Positions 1 through 9,146 of a stretch of DNA of 64,000 nt are shown piece after piece. The stretch lies in NCBI GenBank assembly GCA_039806955.1, contig JBDHQI010000001.1:173315-237314 (forward strand). Reading direction: 5' to 3'. The DNA is from JADLHS01 sp039806955 (lineage in GTDB: Bacteria > Verrucomicrobiota > Verrucomicrobiia > Limisphaerales > JADLHS01). Each line of letters starts with the position of its first letter. Positions within the stretch are counted from its first letter, which is position 1. The notes beneath the pieces are model-generated. The model searched no databases, was not told where the DNA came from, and worked only from the letters and a program-made list of their open reading frames with translations. A program made the translations under genes and the position numbers.

Positions 1-151
1 CCAGTCTGCCGAGCCTGCGCGTGCCCGGTTTACTTGATTCCGCTTGCCCGTTCGATCGCGTCTGCGCGTCGGCTTCACTGGTCAATGATGAAAGTGCGGC
101 GACACCCGCTCCGGCAACAATCGTCCGCTCGATGAAACTGCGTCTATCCAT
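1..151 (-). CDS. Tat-exported oxidoreductase, N-terminal part (likely aldo/keto reductase)
   Basis: Only the first 50 codons are inside the window. The start ATG is at 151-149. The peptide begins MDRRSFIERTIV and continues through an alanine/glycine-rich stretch to SEADAQ, a classic twin-arginine signal with an AxA-like cleavage site. After it comes GTRRLGRL, which is how the mature part of many aldo/keto reductases of the YajO/Tas type begins (compare MQKRKLGNSN in the gene at 16449-17459). It lies 60 bp downstream of the carboxylesterase gene on the same strand and may belong to that operon. The AKR call rests on a few residues and is inference; export by Tat is better supported. Confidence 0.55.
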   Translation of the reverse strand, partial: MDRRSFIERTIVAGAGVAALSSLTSEADAQTRSNGQAESSKPGTRRLGRL

Positions 152-211
152 GCCTTGTTGTTTGTTCGAATTCATTCGGCTTTCTCAACGTGCTCCGAGT
201 GTCCCGTGATC

Positions 212-1852
212 CTAACGCGGCTTCATGACCTCGACGGCCTTTTCAATCACATCCAGTCTTGCCTTCTTGGGATCGGGTTTGCCGACCGCCGAACCATCGA
301 GCTGGATTTCGAGAAGTTCGTCCTTGCCTGAATCGTAGCGCGGCCATTTGGGCAAACCTGGACCGTTCGGATCGCCCGTCTTGGCGAAGTTCGCCCAGTA
401 GGTGTTCATCAACTTGGCGACCGCTTGGTCTTCGGAGGCCACAGCGGTTCCGTTGCGGCCTCTCAGGTTGTTGAACACATACGGGATTTCAGATCCATGC
501 CCCGCGCCGAACCGCATCCACTGGCGGGCAGAAGGTGAGACGTAGGAGAACAAATAGACGTAGGCCGGTGTGCCTTTCGCGGCAAAGGCCCGTGCGGTCA
601 TCCGGGCCGGCTCGGCCCAGACCTTGTCAGTATTGACCATGGTGAGCATCTCGGCAAAATCATTGGTGCCGTGAGGGTCGTAAACCGCCGCCGCTTCGTC
701 GCTCAACTTGGCGAACAGCGAAAGCAATTCCTGCTTGGATCGGGCATTGACGAATCCACCCGGCACCTCCGCACTGTTCGATCCGATGATGAGCGGAACC
801 TTCGCCTGTCTGCCGGCCGCGTAGCCGTGTTCCGCCGTTTCGACAACAAGTTTTCCGTCGAGAATCGGTCCCGAGTAGATGGGCGGCCCGCCGGGGCCAT
901 CACTTTCCTGCCCGCCATCCACGATCTCCGCTGCGGTCAAGGCGCGGAGCCTGGCCAAGGCGTCGGCGTCCGTGCCCTGGATCCCATGTTTACGCGCAAA
1001 GTTCACTCCGATGGTCTCCGCCGAAACGGGGTAGAACGGATCCGCCTTTTCCTGGCGGATCGGCCTGCCGGTCAGAACGCCATCCCGGCCTCCGCCCGAC
1101 TGACTGATCGCCTTGTGGAAAAGGCCGCGGGCCGCCGGTATGGTCAGGAGTGAATGCACCGAGACCCCACCCGCCGACTCGCCGAAGATGGTGACGTTTT
1201 GGGGATCGCCTCCAAACGCGGCGATGTTCTGTTGCACCCATTTGAGCGCGGCAATCTGATCCATGTAAGCGTAGTTTCCCTTGGGCTCTTCCGGATGCTC
1301 CTGGCTTAACGCGGGGAAGGCGAAAAAGCCGAGACGCCCCAGGCGGTAGTTGAATGTGACCAGAATGACTCCCTGCCTGGCGAACTGGGCGCGGGAAAAG
1401 TCCGGCGAGGAACCGCTTCCGCCCACAAACGCGCCGCCATGAATCCACACCATGACCGGCAACCGCGCCGTCGCGACGGCATCGGCAGGCTTCCACACAT
1501 TGAGAAACAGGCAATCTTCGGAGGAATCCCCGCGACCTTCGCGCCCGAAACCTCGCTGCGGACAATCCGCGCCGAACTTGCTCGCATCGCGCTCGCCTTC
1601 CCACGGCACCACAGGTTGAGGTGGTCGCCAGCGGTTGGGGCCAACCGGGGCGGCCGCGTAGGGAATTCCTTTGAAGCTCGCAACCTCTCCTTCGGTCACA
1701 CCGCGCACGACACCTGACGTCGTGCGAACCGTGGGTTGTGCTTTCGCGCCCGGCGTGTTCGCCTTCGGCTCTTGCGCGTTTACCGAAGCCAACAGGGTGA
1801 ACGTCAGTAACCCCAGGGCGATGAACGGGGTTTCAATTCGTTGTGTTCGCAT
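212..1852 (-). CDS. Secreted carboxylesterase, type B
   Basis: This is an alpha/beta-hydrolase of the carboxylesterase/lipase type B family that hydrolyses ester bonds. From the chosen ATG at 1852 it has 546 residues, normal for the family. A hydrophobic signal peptide (about residues 8-26, ending ASVNAQ) implies export. Visible hallmarks are GIPYAAAPVG near 62-71, EDCLFLNVW near 112-120, the oxyanion HGG near 138-140, the nucleophile elbow GESAGG with Ser226, and a GAGHGSEIPYVF stretch carrying the catalytic His. An alternative ATG at 1897 overlaps the stop of the upstream gene (ATGA) and would add 15 residues before the signal. The reading frame stays open further upstream to 2122, but that part is antisense-like to the neighbour and was not used. 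Substrate unknown. Confidence 0.9.
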   Translation of the reverse strand: MRTQRIETPFIALGLLTFTLLASVNAQEPKANTPGAKAQPTVRTTSGVVRGVTEGEVASFKGIPYAAAPVGPNRWRPPQPVVPWEGERDASKFGADCPQRGFGREGRGDSSEDCLFLNVWKPADAVATARLPVMVWIHGGAFVGGSGSSPDFSRAQFARQGVILVTFNYRLGRLGFFAFPALSQEHPEEPKGNYAYMDQIAALKWVQQNIAAFGGDPQNVTIFGESAGGVSVHSLLTIPAARGLFHKAISQSGGGRDGVLTGRPIRQEKADPFYPVSAETIGVNFARKHGIQGTDADALARLRALTAAEIVDGGQESDGPGGPPIYSGPILDGKLVVETAEHGYAAGRQAKVPLIIGSNSAEVPGGFVNARSKQELLSLFAKLSDEAAAVYDPHGTNDFAEMLTMVNTDKVWAEPARMTARAFAAKGTPAYVYLFSYVSPSARQWMRFGAGHGSEIPYVFNNLRGRNGTAVASEDQAVAKLMNTYWANFAKTGDPNGPGLPKWPRYDSGKDELLEIQLDGSAVGKPDPKKARLDVIEKAVEVMKPR

Positions 1853-1893
1853 AGTGTTCTGTTTGTTCGATGGGTTCTCTGAAGTCGTGTGGC

Positions 1894-2748
1894 TCATTTC
1901 TTCCCGAAAACCTCCTTGGCCACACCCGCTGCGGTCACGGCGCTGGGCCATCCCGCGTAGAACGCCAGATGCGTGATCGCTTCGCTTATCTCCTGCTCGG
2001 TAACTCCATTCCGCCGCGCCAGCGCGAGATGCGACCGGAGCTGGTCGGGACGATTCATCGCGATCAATGCGCTCAGGGTGACGAGGCTGCGATCGCGTTT
2101 CGACAGCTCGGGTCGTTCCCAAACGTCTGCGTAAAGCACGTTGTCGGTCAGCTCCGCCAGCTTGGGCGCGACATCGCCCATGAGTTGTTGCGCGCGGCTG
2201 GGGCCGGTCGGGGCCGGCCCGGCGGCCGGCGCGTTGTATTGCGAATCGTCAACCTGCTCCATCCATTCGACCGACTTGCCGTCGAGCGCCTCGGAGATGG
2301 CGATGTGCGTCATCGAACTGTTCGGCGCCGCCCCGTGCCAGTGCTTCTGACCGGGCGGAATCCAGACCACGCCTCCGGGCCGGATTTCCTCCGCTGGATC
2401 GCCCCAACGTTGCACGCGACCGACACCCGCGGTGACGATCAATGTTTGCCCCAACGGATGAGTGTGCCACGCGGTGCGTGCGCCCGCCTCGAATGTGACC
2501 TGGCCACCGGAGGCGCGTGCCGGCGCTTTCGCCTGAAACAAAGGGTCAACGCGCACGCTGCCTTTGAAGTGTTCGGCTGGCCCCTGCCGCGACGTTTGCG
2601 CGCCGCTGCGAGTGATTCTGATGGGTTGCGAGTCCGCCGCCCCGGCGACTCCGCCACCAAGCGTCGCCGCCGCCCGGTTGGTCTGGGCAGGCACCAAACC
2701 AGGCAGGGCGAGTGTGATGATCGTTGCGATGAGCAGTTTCAAATTCAT
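1894..2748 (-). CDS. Secreted cupin / carboxymuconolactone decarboxylase fusion protein
   Basis: The start ATG (2748) overlaps the stop of the AraC gene as ATGA and has AAGGAG eight bases upstream, so it is preferred over the longer frame. A signal peptide (MNLKLLIATIITLALPG..PAQ) precedes a cupin_2 domain with the metal-ligand pattern W-H-T-H-P-x-G-Q and G-x-K-H-W-H-G. The last 100 residues form a carboxymuconolactone decarboxylase (CMD/AhpD-like) domain, seen in the stretch RSLVTLSALIAMNRPDQLRS and in AITHLAFYAGWPSA. Such fusions are common near AKR and AraC genes and are usually annotated by domain only; their reaction is not known to me. It is close in sequence to the lone cupin at 28886-29281. 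Confidence 0.85.
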   Translation of the reverse strand: MNLKLLIATIITLALPGLVPAQTNRAAATLGGGVAGAADSQPIRITRSGAQTSRQGPAEHFKGSVRVDPLFQAKAPARASGGQVTFEAGARTAWHTHPLGQTLIVTAGVGRVQRWGDPAEEIRPGGVVWIPPGQKHWHGAAPNSSMTHIAISEALDGKSVEWMEQVDDSQYNAPAAGPAPTGPSRAQQLMGDVAPKLAELTDNVLYADVWERPELSKRDRSLVTLSALIAMNRPDQLRSHLALARRNGVTEQEISEAITHLAFYAGWPSAVTAAGVAKEVFGKK

Positions 2749-3746
2749 GATGTCACTCCTTCGCGAGTTCGCCATTCGCCTGGCGAAGTTCCTTCCCAAT
2801 GCTGAAAAGCGCGGAAGAACGAATTGGTGTCCTCAAAGCCAAGCAGGAACGCGGCTTCGTTCAGTTCCACAGCGCGTTGTTTCAGGTAATGCCGGGCCAG
2901 TTCGCGGCGCGTTTCTTCAACCACCTGTTGAAAGGTGAGACCCGAGTCCGTCAGCCGGCGCTGGAGCGTGCGTGTGCTCAGGCCAAGCTCTTTCGCGACA
3001 TCGTCCAGCGTCGGACGCTTCCCGGCCAATAACTGCCGGAGCGTTTGCTTCACCTGTTCGCCCACAGTCCTGCCGCTGCGCCGGGCTTGCAGCTCGGATT
3101 CCAACTGCGCCCCAATCACGTTGAGCAATTCCTCGTTATGCGTCACAAAGGGGCGGTCGAGATCACTGCTGCGAAACACCAGTGCGTTGCGATCGGCCTT
3201 GAAACGGACGCGACAACCAAAGTGACTTTCAAGCAAGGCGCGATGTTTCGCGGCGCGGCACAATTCCAGGCGAAGCGGTGTGATTTGATCATCCGTCCCT
3301 TGCCGACCCACGCTCAAAATCCACGACAGCAACATATCCACGAGCAACTCAGGTTGGGTTTCCTCGGCTTCCACGTAGAAGAATTCGACTGCAGCTTCCT
3401 CACCCGCTCGATGAATGCGAATTTCCTCGGGACAGGTGAGTTGCTTGTAGCGACCCAGTCGTTGCAGCGCATCGCCAAAAGTCCGGCTGCACAGGACGGC
3501 GATGCCCGCCGGGTGCGTCCGGGCGAACCGCGTTTCCGAGCCAAGCTTTAATCCAATTCCGGGATCAGAACTGAGTTCACTCACGCTCCGCCAGAGGGAA
3601 AAGAGTTCCGCCGTGGTGAGGTACACTTTGTCCTGCTGAAAAAGAGTGACAGGTAATCCGGCCCGGCGGAGCAGTGCCGGGACCGACAGCTTCTGGTCAG
3701 CGAAGCGTTTGCCCCACGTGTTTGAGATGCGCAAGCGATCACTCAT
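2745..3746 (-). CDS. AraC-family transcriptional regulator
   Basis: This 333-residue protein has the layout of the OruR/ArgR-like AraC group. Residues about 1-190 match the arabinose-binding-domain type sensor (PF12625-like: LLRRAGLP, LTTAELFSLWRSVSEL, GLKLGSE). The last 100 residues are an AraC helix-turn-helix domain (DDVAKELGLSTRTLQRRL and then the second helix pair around EAAFLLGFEDTNSFFRAF). It heads a three-gene run with the cupin/CMD fusion and the carboxylesterase, joined by ATGA overlaps, so it probably regulates its own operon. It belongs to a different subgroup from the two paralogous AraC proteins at 30510 and 36955. Confidence 0.92.
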   Translation of the reverse strand: MSDRLRISNTWGKRFADQKLSVPALLRRAGLPVTLFQQDKVYLTTAELFSLWRSVSELSSDPGIGLKLGSETRFARTHPAGIAVLCSRTFGDALQRLGRYKQLTCPEEIRIHRAGEEAAVEFFYVEAEETQPELLVDMLLSWILSVGRQGTDDQITPLRLELCRAAKHRALLESHFGCRVRFKADRNALVFRSSDLDRPFVTHNEELLNVIGAQLESELQARRSGRTVGEQVKQTLRQLLAGKRPTLDDVAKELGLSTRTLQRRLTDSGLTFQQVVEETRRELARHYLKQRAVELNEAAFLLGFEDTNSFFRAFQHWEGTSPGEWRTREGVTS

Positions 3747-4076
3747 GGTTTGCGGGGTTCACGTTTTAAGAACTGAACGGCTGGCGAACCCGGTTGGATT
3801 CTAGTCGTCATCATGGTTTCAGCTTAGACCACGCGAAGACCGTGTCACTCGCCAAACGCGCCAATCCATCTGCCAAACCCGCCATCGCGCCATCGCGCAA
3901 AACCAGATGATCGCGGCAATCTCCAATTCACGGATGGTTGTGAATCAACTCGTCGCGCTCCCTTCTTTTGATTCTTGAGCCGTAAGAGCATATGCCCGAA
4001 TCCGGGGATTTTGCCGCCAGGCCAGTCGTCATGGCGGCTCTGGTGGTTTTCTGGAAACCACGGCGTGGAATCTTGT
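3747..4076. other. Intergenic region, no gene seen
   Basis: A 330-bp gap lies between the AraC gene start and the end of the MFS gene. It must contain the promoter of the AraC operon, but I see no convincing -35/-10 pair and no copy of the tandem operator found elsewhere in the window. Short GC-rich direct repeats (catcgcgccatcgcgc) occur near 3883. Confidence 0.5.
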
Positions 4077-5276
4077 TTATTTTACCTTTCGAAGTCGGAG
4101 CGCAATCGGCACCGCGAGACCGGCCGCCACCGCGCTCGCGATGAAAATGGAGCGCAATCCAGCCGCGCCGCCCAGCCAGCCAAGCGCCGGACTTCCAAGC
4201 CCGAGCGTGACATCAAGAAAGGCGTTGTAGGTGCCCATCGCGAGGCCCTGAGTTCCTGGCGGCGTGCGTTTGACGGCTTCCAAACCGAGGCTCGGAAATA
4301 CCAGCGAGAATCCGCCTCCGCAGATGGCCGCGCCAACCATCGCCAGCGTTCCCGAACCGGCAAGACCGATCATCGCCAGACCAGCAGCCTGGATCACGAG
4401 ACAATAAAGCGCGACCCTGGCCCCTCCGAAACGGTCAGGGAGATGACCCCATAACACCCGCGCGGCGATCAGCGCGATGGCAAACGTGGAAAAGGCCAGC
4501 GTTCCATGCGCCCAACCGCTCACGGCGAAATACAGCGTCAGGAAGGAAGTGATGGCCCCAAACGTGATGCCGCTCAAGGCGAACCCAATGCCGGGCCAGG
4601 CCACGGCGCCGAGCACGGCCGAGAGACTCACCTTGCGGGCAACCTCCGGGACGATGGCCGGCAGCTTGCGGATCAAGACGAGCGCAGCGATGGGCGCGAC
4701 CGTCGTAACGAGCGCGATTCCGAGGAAGGTCCATTTCGCAAAGACATAGCTGCCGATGGGTGCGCCGACGGCCAGAGCGGCAAACAGCGCCATCCCCACC
4801 CACGCGATCACTTGCGCTGATTTGTCGGACGACACGAGGCGGAGGCCCCACGTCATTCCGCCGGTGATCAGCAAACTCTCCGCGCCGCCCAGCAGGGTGC
4901 GCGCAATCAGAATCAACGTGACCGACAGGACGGGCCACTTCAAGACGAGCAGCGAAGCCAGATAAAGGATTCCGCCGAGGATCGTCGCGATCAGCCCGAG
5001 AAACACGGCGTGTTTCGCGCCCCGCGAGTCCGACAAACGCCCCGCCCACAGTCGGGAGACCAGAGCGGCGGTGAATTGACCACCCGCCACCAAGCCGACG
5101 ATGAACGGGCCGAAACCCAGCACGTCGTGGATATGCAGCGGCAGCACCGGCAGCGCCATGCCGCTGATCATGAACGAGAGGAAGACGACCGCCATCACCG
5201 GTATCGCCGGGCGCAGTCCGGCATCGCGCGGCGCGACTCCGGCAAGTTCATTCACCGTTGCGGCGTTACTGTTCAT
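4077..5276 (-). CDS. MFS transporter, YhhS/YfcJ-like drug or metabolite exporter
   Basis: This is a 399-residue polytopic membrane protein of the major facilitator superfamily. The first helix region contains PVLPLHIHDVLGFGPFIVG, followed by the family motif A variant GRLSDSRGAKH between helices 2 and 3. The same arrangement is found in Escherichia coli YhhS/YfcJ-type permeases, usually linked to efflux of small molecules. About twelve hydrophobic segments are visible along the chain. The start ATG at 5276 has AAAGGAG nine bases upstream. A tandem direct-repeat operator lies 145 bp upstream (5421-5457), so it is probably co-regulated with the AKR and RND operons. Substrate unknown. Confidence 0.88.
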   Translation of the reverse strand: MNSNAATVNELAGVAPRDAGLRPAIPVMAVVFLSFMISGMALPVLPLHIHDVLGFGPFIVGLVAGGQFTAALVSRLWAGRLSDSRGAKHAVFLGLIATILGGILYLASLLVLKWPVLSVTLILIARTLLGGAESLLITGGMTWGLRLVSSDKSAQVIAWVGMALFAALAVGAPIGSYVFAKWTFLGIALVTTVAPIAALVLIRKLPAIVPEVARKVSLSAVLGAVAWPGIGFALSGITFGAITSFLTLYFAVSGWAHGTLAFSTFAIALIAARVLWGHLPDRFGGARVALYCLVIQAAGLAMIGLAGSGTLAMVGAAICGGGFSLVFPSLGLEAVKRTPPGTQGLAMGTYNAFLDVTLGLGSPALGWLGGAAGLRSIFIASAVAAGLAVPIALRLRKVK

Positions 5277-5385
5277 CGTGAATCTCCTTTGCTTCGTTTT
5301 CCATTTCGATTCCGAAGGTCTTGGAATGAACGGTCTCAGAACTGCTCAATCCATTTTGTCGGGTTGGCGCCGGGGTTGTTGTCAT
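5266..5385 (-). other. Possible 39-codon leader ORF overlapping the MFS start
   Basis: A reading frame starts with ATGACAACAACC at 5385, directly after the conserved promoter element, and ends with TAA inside the first codons of the MFS gene. The same ATGACAA or ATGAGAA sequence follows the operator at 15192, 26564 and 36382. It may be a translated leader, a transcription-start motif, or a relic of a duplicated promoter-plus-start cassette. Coding status is not supported by any homology. Confidence 0.25.
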
Positions 5386-5388
5386 TAT

Positions 5389-5457
5389 GCACCCATGCTG
5401 CCACGGATGGAGGACGCCTGCTCTCGCGATCCTGCGCCCCCTGTCGCGATTCTGCGG
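5389..5457 (-). promoter_or_regulatory. Tandem operator copy 1 with promoter-like element
   Basis: Read on the minus strand, CCGCAGAATCGCGACAG (5457-5441) is followed after 3 bp by GCGCAGGATCGCGAGAG (5437-5421). These are direct repeats with a 20-bp period, the geometry of tandem AraC-family sites on one face of the helix. Eighteen bases further downstream is TGGCAGCATGGGTGC (5403-5389), matching the -24 GG / -12 GC spacing of a sigma-54 promoter. It drives towards the MFS gene at 5276. Four more copies exist in the window. Confidence 0.65.
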
Positions 5458-5515
5458 TGAAATCACAATCCACGAATGTCCGTTTTGGAGGGATCGGCCT
5501 GCCGGGTGAGTCGGC

Positions 5516-6405
5516 TCACACAAAGGTTTCGGCGGCGTGGCGCAATTCCTCGACGAAGACGGCGAGTGGTTTTTCAGCGGCGTGTGTTGCTCGATGTCCG
5601 GCAGCAATGCACAAGTATTTCGGGGGCGCGGACAGTGTTTTCAATCGGCATTCTTTGGAATGAGCCGCGCCGTGCTGGCGGTAACGATTGCGACGCCCAG
5701 CCCGGATTCCACCGCCACGAGCAGGCTGTCCACGCCGTCGTATTCGCCCGCGATGGCGAGGCGCTGCCGGTGCGCGCGCAGCCAGGCGGTGATGACGCCC
5801 CAATACTCGGGGTAGTCTCGCTGGCAGAAAACGAGCAATGGTTCGCACGCCACTTCCTGCGGCGTCACACGGGAGCGCCGGGTCAGCGGATGATGGCGAG
5901 GCACTGCCAGTTGCCACGGGGCGCGCACGAGCGGCGTCCATTTCAATCCGTGGCTGTCGCGTTGTTGCCCAACCGTGATCGCGACATCCAGCGTGTCGTT
6001 CTCGAGCCCGCCGAGCATTTCCTTGGTGGAAAGGTCGAACAGTTCCACGCGGGCCTTCGGGTGTTTTTGGGAGAAGTTCGCCACCGCGCCCGACAAGAGA
6101 CCGCTGGCGAGCGAGGGCGCGTAGCCGACGCGCAACCGCACGTTCTGTCCGGCGGAGCGCACCCGGTCCAGCATCTCGCCGGCGCGTTGAAGCAGCGCGC
6201 GCCCTTCGTGCAGGAGCGCTTCACCTGCCGGAGTCAGGCGGATGGAATGCGCCTGACGTTCGAGCAGGCATTGGCCAATCTCATCTTCGAGCGCCTTGAT
6301 TTGCCGGCTCAACGCGGGTTGCGTCAAAAAGAGTTTCCGCGCCGCGCGGCTGATGTTGCCGGTTTCAGCGACGGCCACGAAGTAACGCAGTTGGCGGAGT
6401 TCCAT
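5516..6405 (-). pseudogene. LysR-family regulator with a frameshift near its C terminus
   Basis: The N-terminal 60 residues (MELRQLRYFVAVAETGNISR and then QPALSRQIKALE) are a textbook LysR winged helix-turn-helix, followed by a LysR substrate-binding domain. The uninterrupted frame stops at 5641 after LIPKNAD (254 residues, short for the family). The neighbouring frame immediately continues as RLKTLSAPPKYLCIAAG and ends AEKPLAVFVEELRHAAETFV at 5516, which is a typical LysR C terminus. One missing base near 5640-5650 (gccgattgaaaac on the minus strand) explains this. It is either a real mutation or a sequence error. It lies upstream of the MFS gene on the same strand, with no divergent partner, which is unusual for LysR. 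A palindromic ATGC..GCAT stretch covers the start codon. Confidence 0.8.
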
Positions 6406-6569
6406 GCACGATTAAGCATACTCATTGGTTTTGCTGAGGCAAAAAGCATGGACTTTCTCAAAAGCACGCAGCCGTCGCGATGATGGCAAGTCAATGGCAG
6501 GTGCGGGTCGCACTTCAATTCAACTGGGCGAAAACTTTTCAAATTCAACTCGCATGAAAACCTTCAATG

Positions 6570-7661
6570 CTAACTGTGCCGAACAACGAGAACGTCTGAG
6601 ACGGCTGAATACCGCGCGCCTTTCCAATCAAACTCGATTCGCCTTCCGGGATTGTCGCCGCAGGCGTCCAAATAGCCGCGAATCTTTTCCTCCATGAGCG
6701 GCTTCGCTCGCTTGAGCTTCCACGAATCGAAAAAGTTCCTCTGGTCAACGAGCACGAGGAACAGACGATTCGAAGCGTCAAACCGCCGGTCGCCTTGGTT
6801 CTCGTAAAGCCAGCGAATCAAACCGCCAGAGTCCGCCTCGATTTCGGTGACGAGGGTGTTTCGGAAATTCACAAGCTCTGCGATGAGTTGTTTACACTCC
6901 GCCGCCGGATGGTCTGACACCTTCGCCCACAAATCTTGAAGCAGGGTGGCGTCAGCCAAGTCAGCAGAGATTGGGAGGCCGTGAGTGCGAGCGGTGCGCT
7001 TTAGCAATGTCAGCTCTGGCCGGAGATTGGCCGCTTGCCGTTTCTCCTTCAGATAGCCTTCAGGCAGATACGTGACCTTCAAATCGAACGGCGTGTCGCG
7101 GACGAAGAAATCAATCTTCTTCACCAGACCAACGGCTGGCAGCACGTTGGCGTGGTCTTTGAAAATGTCTTCGATGATGATCGAGGTCCAATGGTTATAC
7201 CACGAGCACACCACGTATCCGCGCAAGCTGGTCAGCAACTCGTTTTCGACGCACCGGCACAGCGCTTCATAGTCAGTGATTTTCTTCACGTAGTTGTCCA
7301 CGATGGTTTTCTCCAGACTGTTCTGGTGAAGACCACCCCAGTTGAATTCCTGCACGCGATAAAGCTGGTTCACCAACTCCGCCTCGTTGACTCGGCGTTG
7401 TTCACGCTCTTCGCGGTAGATGTCGCGAGCGCACGCCTCAATCGCTGTGACGCTGATGCCAGCATTGAACGCAGCATCGGACAATTGGCGTGAACCAACG
7501 TCTGGCCGTGCGATGCCCGCCGACTGAAACAGGCGTTCGAGATATTCCGTTCTGTTCAGGGAGCGGAGTTTCAGGAAGCGGCGACCCTCGGCGTCGGCGA
7601 CAAGCTCGTTTAGTTTGTCTTGGCGGAACAGGGCGTCGGCTTGGGCGAAAGTCAGCGGCAT
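6570..7661 (-). CDS. Candidate restriction endonuclease (PD-(D/E)XK-like)
   Basis: The start MPLTFAQAD at 7661 has AAAGGA seven bases upstream and lies 2 bp after the methyltransferase stop, so the two are co-translated. The protein has 363 residues. I do not recognise its named family. A likely nuclease core is KKIDFFV (Asp184) followed by PFDLKVTYLP (Asp193-x-Lys195), which resembles the D...(D/E)xK motif of many Type II enzymes, with an upstream acidic helix IIIEDIFKDH. The position immediately downstream of a DNA methyltransferase supports a nuclease role. Specificity is unknown. An alternative would be a different nuclease or effector fold in the same defence operon. Confidence 0.6.
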   Translation of the reverse strand: MPLTFAQADALFRQDKLNELVADAEGRRFLKLRSLNRTEYLERLFQSAGIARPDVGSRQLSDAAFNAGISVTAIEACARDIYREEREQRRVNEAELVNQLYRVQEFNWGGLHQNSLEKTIVDNYVKKITDYEALCRCVENELLTSLRGYVVCSWYNHWTSIIIEDIFKDHANVLPAVGLVKKIDFFVRDTPFDLKVTYLPEGYLKEKRQAANLRPELTLLKRTARTHGLPISADLADATLLQDLWAKVSDHPAAECKQLIAELVNFRNTLVTEIEADSGGLIRWLYENQGDRRFDASNRLFLVLVDQRNFFDSWKLKRAKPLMEEKIRGYLDACGDNPGRRIEFDWKGARYSAVSDVLVVRHS

Positions 7662-7663
7662 GA

Positions 7664-9139
7664 TTATTCCTTTGGTGTTGGCAGGGTGAACATCCATCCG
7701 GGGATGTCGGCGAGCGAATGAGCCGCGATTGCTGAACGAGAGAACACCAGTCCGTAATCGGTGCGCAACGCTCCCTCCCGGTTATCTTGCACAACCGACG
7801 CCGCCGAATAAACGAGCGGGAAGCAACCGCAATACGCCATGCCCGCCGTGCTCGCGCTGTCCGAAAAGCTGCTCAGGAACTTCCAGTTCGCCTCCGTGCG
7901 CGCGTTGAAGAACAGCACGAGGAAGCCGTTGTCGCTCAACTTGTGGCTGGCGATCTCCAGAAACCGCGACATCGCCTGATTGTAGCCAGCCATTTTCTTC
8001 GCTCGCTCCTTCGCGTTCGACACCACGATTTCCGACTCAAACGGCGGTTCTTCTCCGAGAATGACGTTCCACAACTCCGAAAGCTCCAGATATGGAATTC
8101 GATCGCCATGCGGCGGGTCGGTGATGATCAAGTCCACCGATTTGTCGGGCAGTTCCGGTAGCAGTTGCAGGGTGTCGCCGTTGAGCAGCGCGTAGTCGGT
8201 GTCACCATCACACACCGAAGCCAGTCCGCCAGCCTTGGCATCGAAATGCACCGCCTCCGACTCTGCGATTGCTTTGATGAGCTTCTGCACCCGGCGCTCG
8301 AAGCAATTCCACACATTGACTTCAAAATGCTGCTCCGGCCGCCAGTAGCCGATGACCCATGAGCCGACTTCCATCCGCTCGCTGGCCGCACCGGTCGTCT
8401 TGCCCCGGCCTGTGATGGCAAAAACCATCTTGCTCATCTGACCGACGGACGCTGTCAGCGACAGCCGCATTGGTTCTTGAATCGCTGCTGGCAAATCATC
8501 AATCGCCCCGAGCAAGAGTTCGATATTGCGAAGCGCCCGGCCCGTGAACAGGTCTTTCAGCGTAAGCGACGCGGAAGAATTGATGCGGGAGTTGGTGAAG
8601 AATCGTGGCGCGCGAAGCCGCCTGGGCTGGTAAGACACGAAACTTTCCGCGAGCGCAATGTCGTGCTCGTCCGGCGGCAACTCCAAACGATTGCGACTCT
8701 CGCCGTTTGTCCGCCAAACCATCTCCATCTCGCCGTTGCGCCAGACGAAATGCGTGGCGGCCCGCTTCTGCGCCGTCGTGTAACTTTCGAGAATCGCACC
8801 CCTCACGAGCGCGCTGACCTGAGTGAGCGCCTCATCCACGGCGCGAGCCGACGGCGGCGACACGAGCATTCGCGTAAGCCTGACGGCGGCGGGATTGATG
8901 TCCACGCCGACAAACCGGCGCTTCAACTGGACGGCTTCCAGCGCCGCAATGCCCGAACCAAGAAACGGATCAACCACCAAGCCGCCTTCTGGGCAAAGCT
9001 GCTGAATCAGGTAGCGCATCGGTTCAGCCGGCTTCTTCCCCCAGTATTTGTGGAACGCGTAAAGGCCGCGATACGCCTCCGGCTCGGCGAGCGTGGCTGC
9101 CGTAGGCGCTTGGGCAAGGTCTGGAAAGGCGAGTTGCAT
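7664..9139 (-). CDS. DNA methyltransferase of a restriction-modification-like operon
   Basis: This protein of 491 residues has two clear S-adenosylmethionine methyltransferase signatures. Near residue 55 is DPFLGSGIAALEAV (motif I, AdoMet binding), preceded by HKYWGKKPAEP, as in DUF1156-type and related amino-methyltransferases. Near residue 340 is IITDPPHGDRIPY (catalytic motif IV, a DPPH variant of DPPY/W). Motif I before motif IV, with a 280-residue insertion between, points to a non-beta arrangement. The start at 9139 has TAGGAA as ribosome binding site, formed by the stop of the preceding mini-ORF. Probable product: N6-adenine or N4-cytosine methylation; which one cannot be told from the sequence. 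Confidence 0.82.
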   Translation of the reverse strand: MQLAFPDLAQAPTAATLAEPEAYRGLYAFHKYWGKKPAEPMRYLIQQLCPEGGLVVDPFLGSGIAALEAVQLKRRFVGVDINPAAVRLTRMLVSPPSARAVDEALTQVSALVRGAILESYTTAQKRAATHFVWRNGEMEMVWRTNGESRNRLELPPDEHDIALAESFVSYQPRRLRAPRFFTNSRINSSASLTLKDLFTGRALRNIELLLGAIDDLPAAIQEPMRLSLTASVGQMSKMVFAITGRGKTTGAASERMEVGSWVIGYWRPEQHFEVNVWNCFERRVQKLIKAIAESEAVHFDAKAGGLASVCDGDTDYALLNGDTLQLLPELPDKSVDLIITDPPHGDRIPYLELSELWNVILGEEPPFESEIVVSNAKERAKKMAGYNQAMSRFLEIASHKLSDNGFLVLFFNARTEANWKFLSSFSDSASTAGMAYCGCFPLVYSAASVVQDNREGALRTDYGLVFSRSAIAAHSLADIPGWMFTLPTPKE

Positions 9140-9146
9140 TCAGTTC

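Noticed and set aside
1853..2122. N-terminal extension of the carboxylesterase up to 2122
   Set aside because: It overlaps the cupin/CMD gene in a shadow frame and would place a 90-residue polar stretch before the signal peptide.
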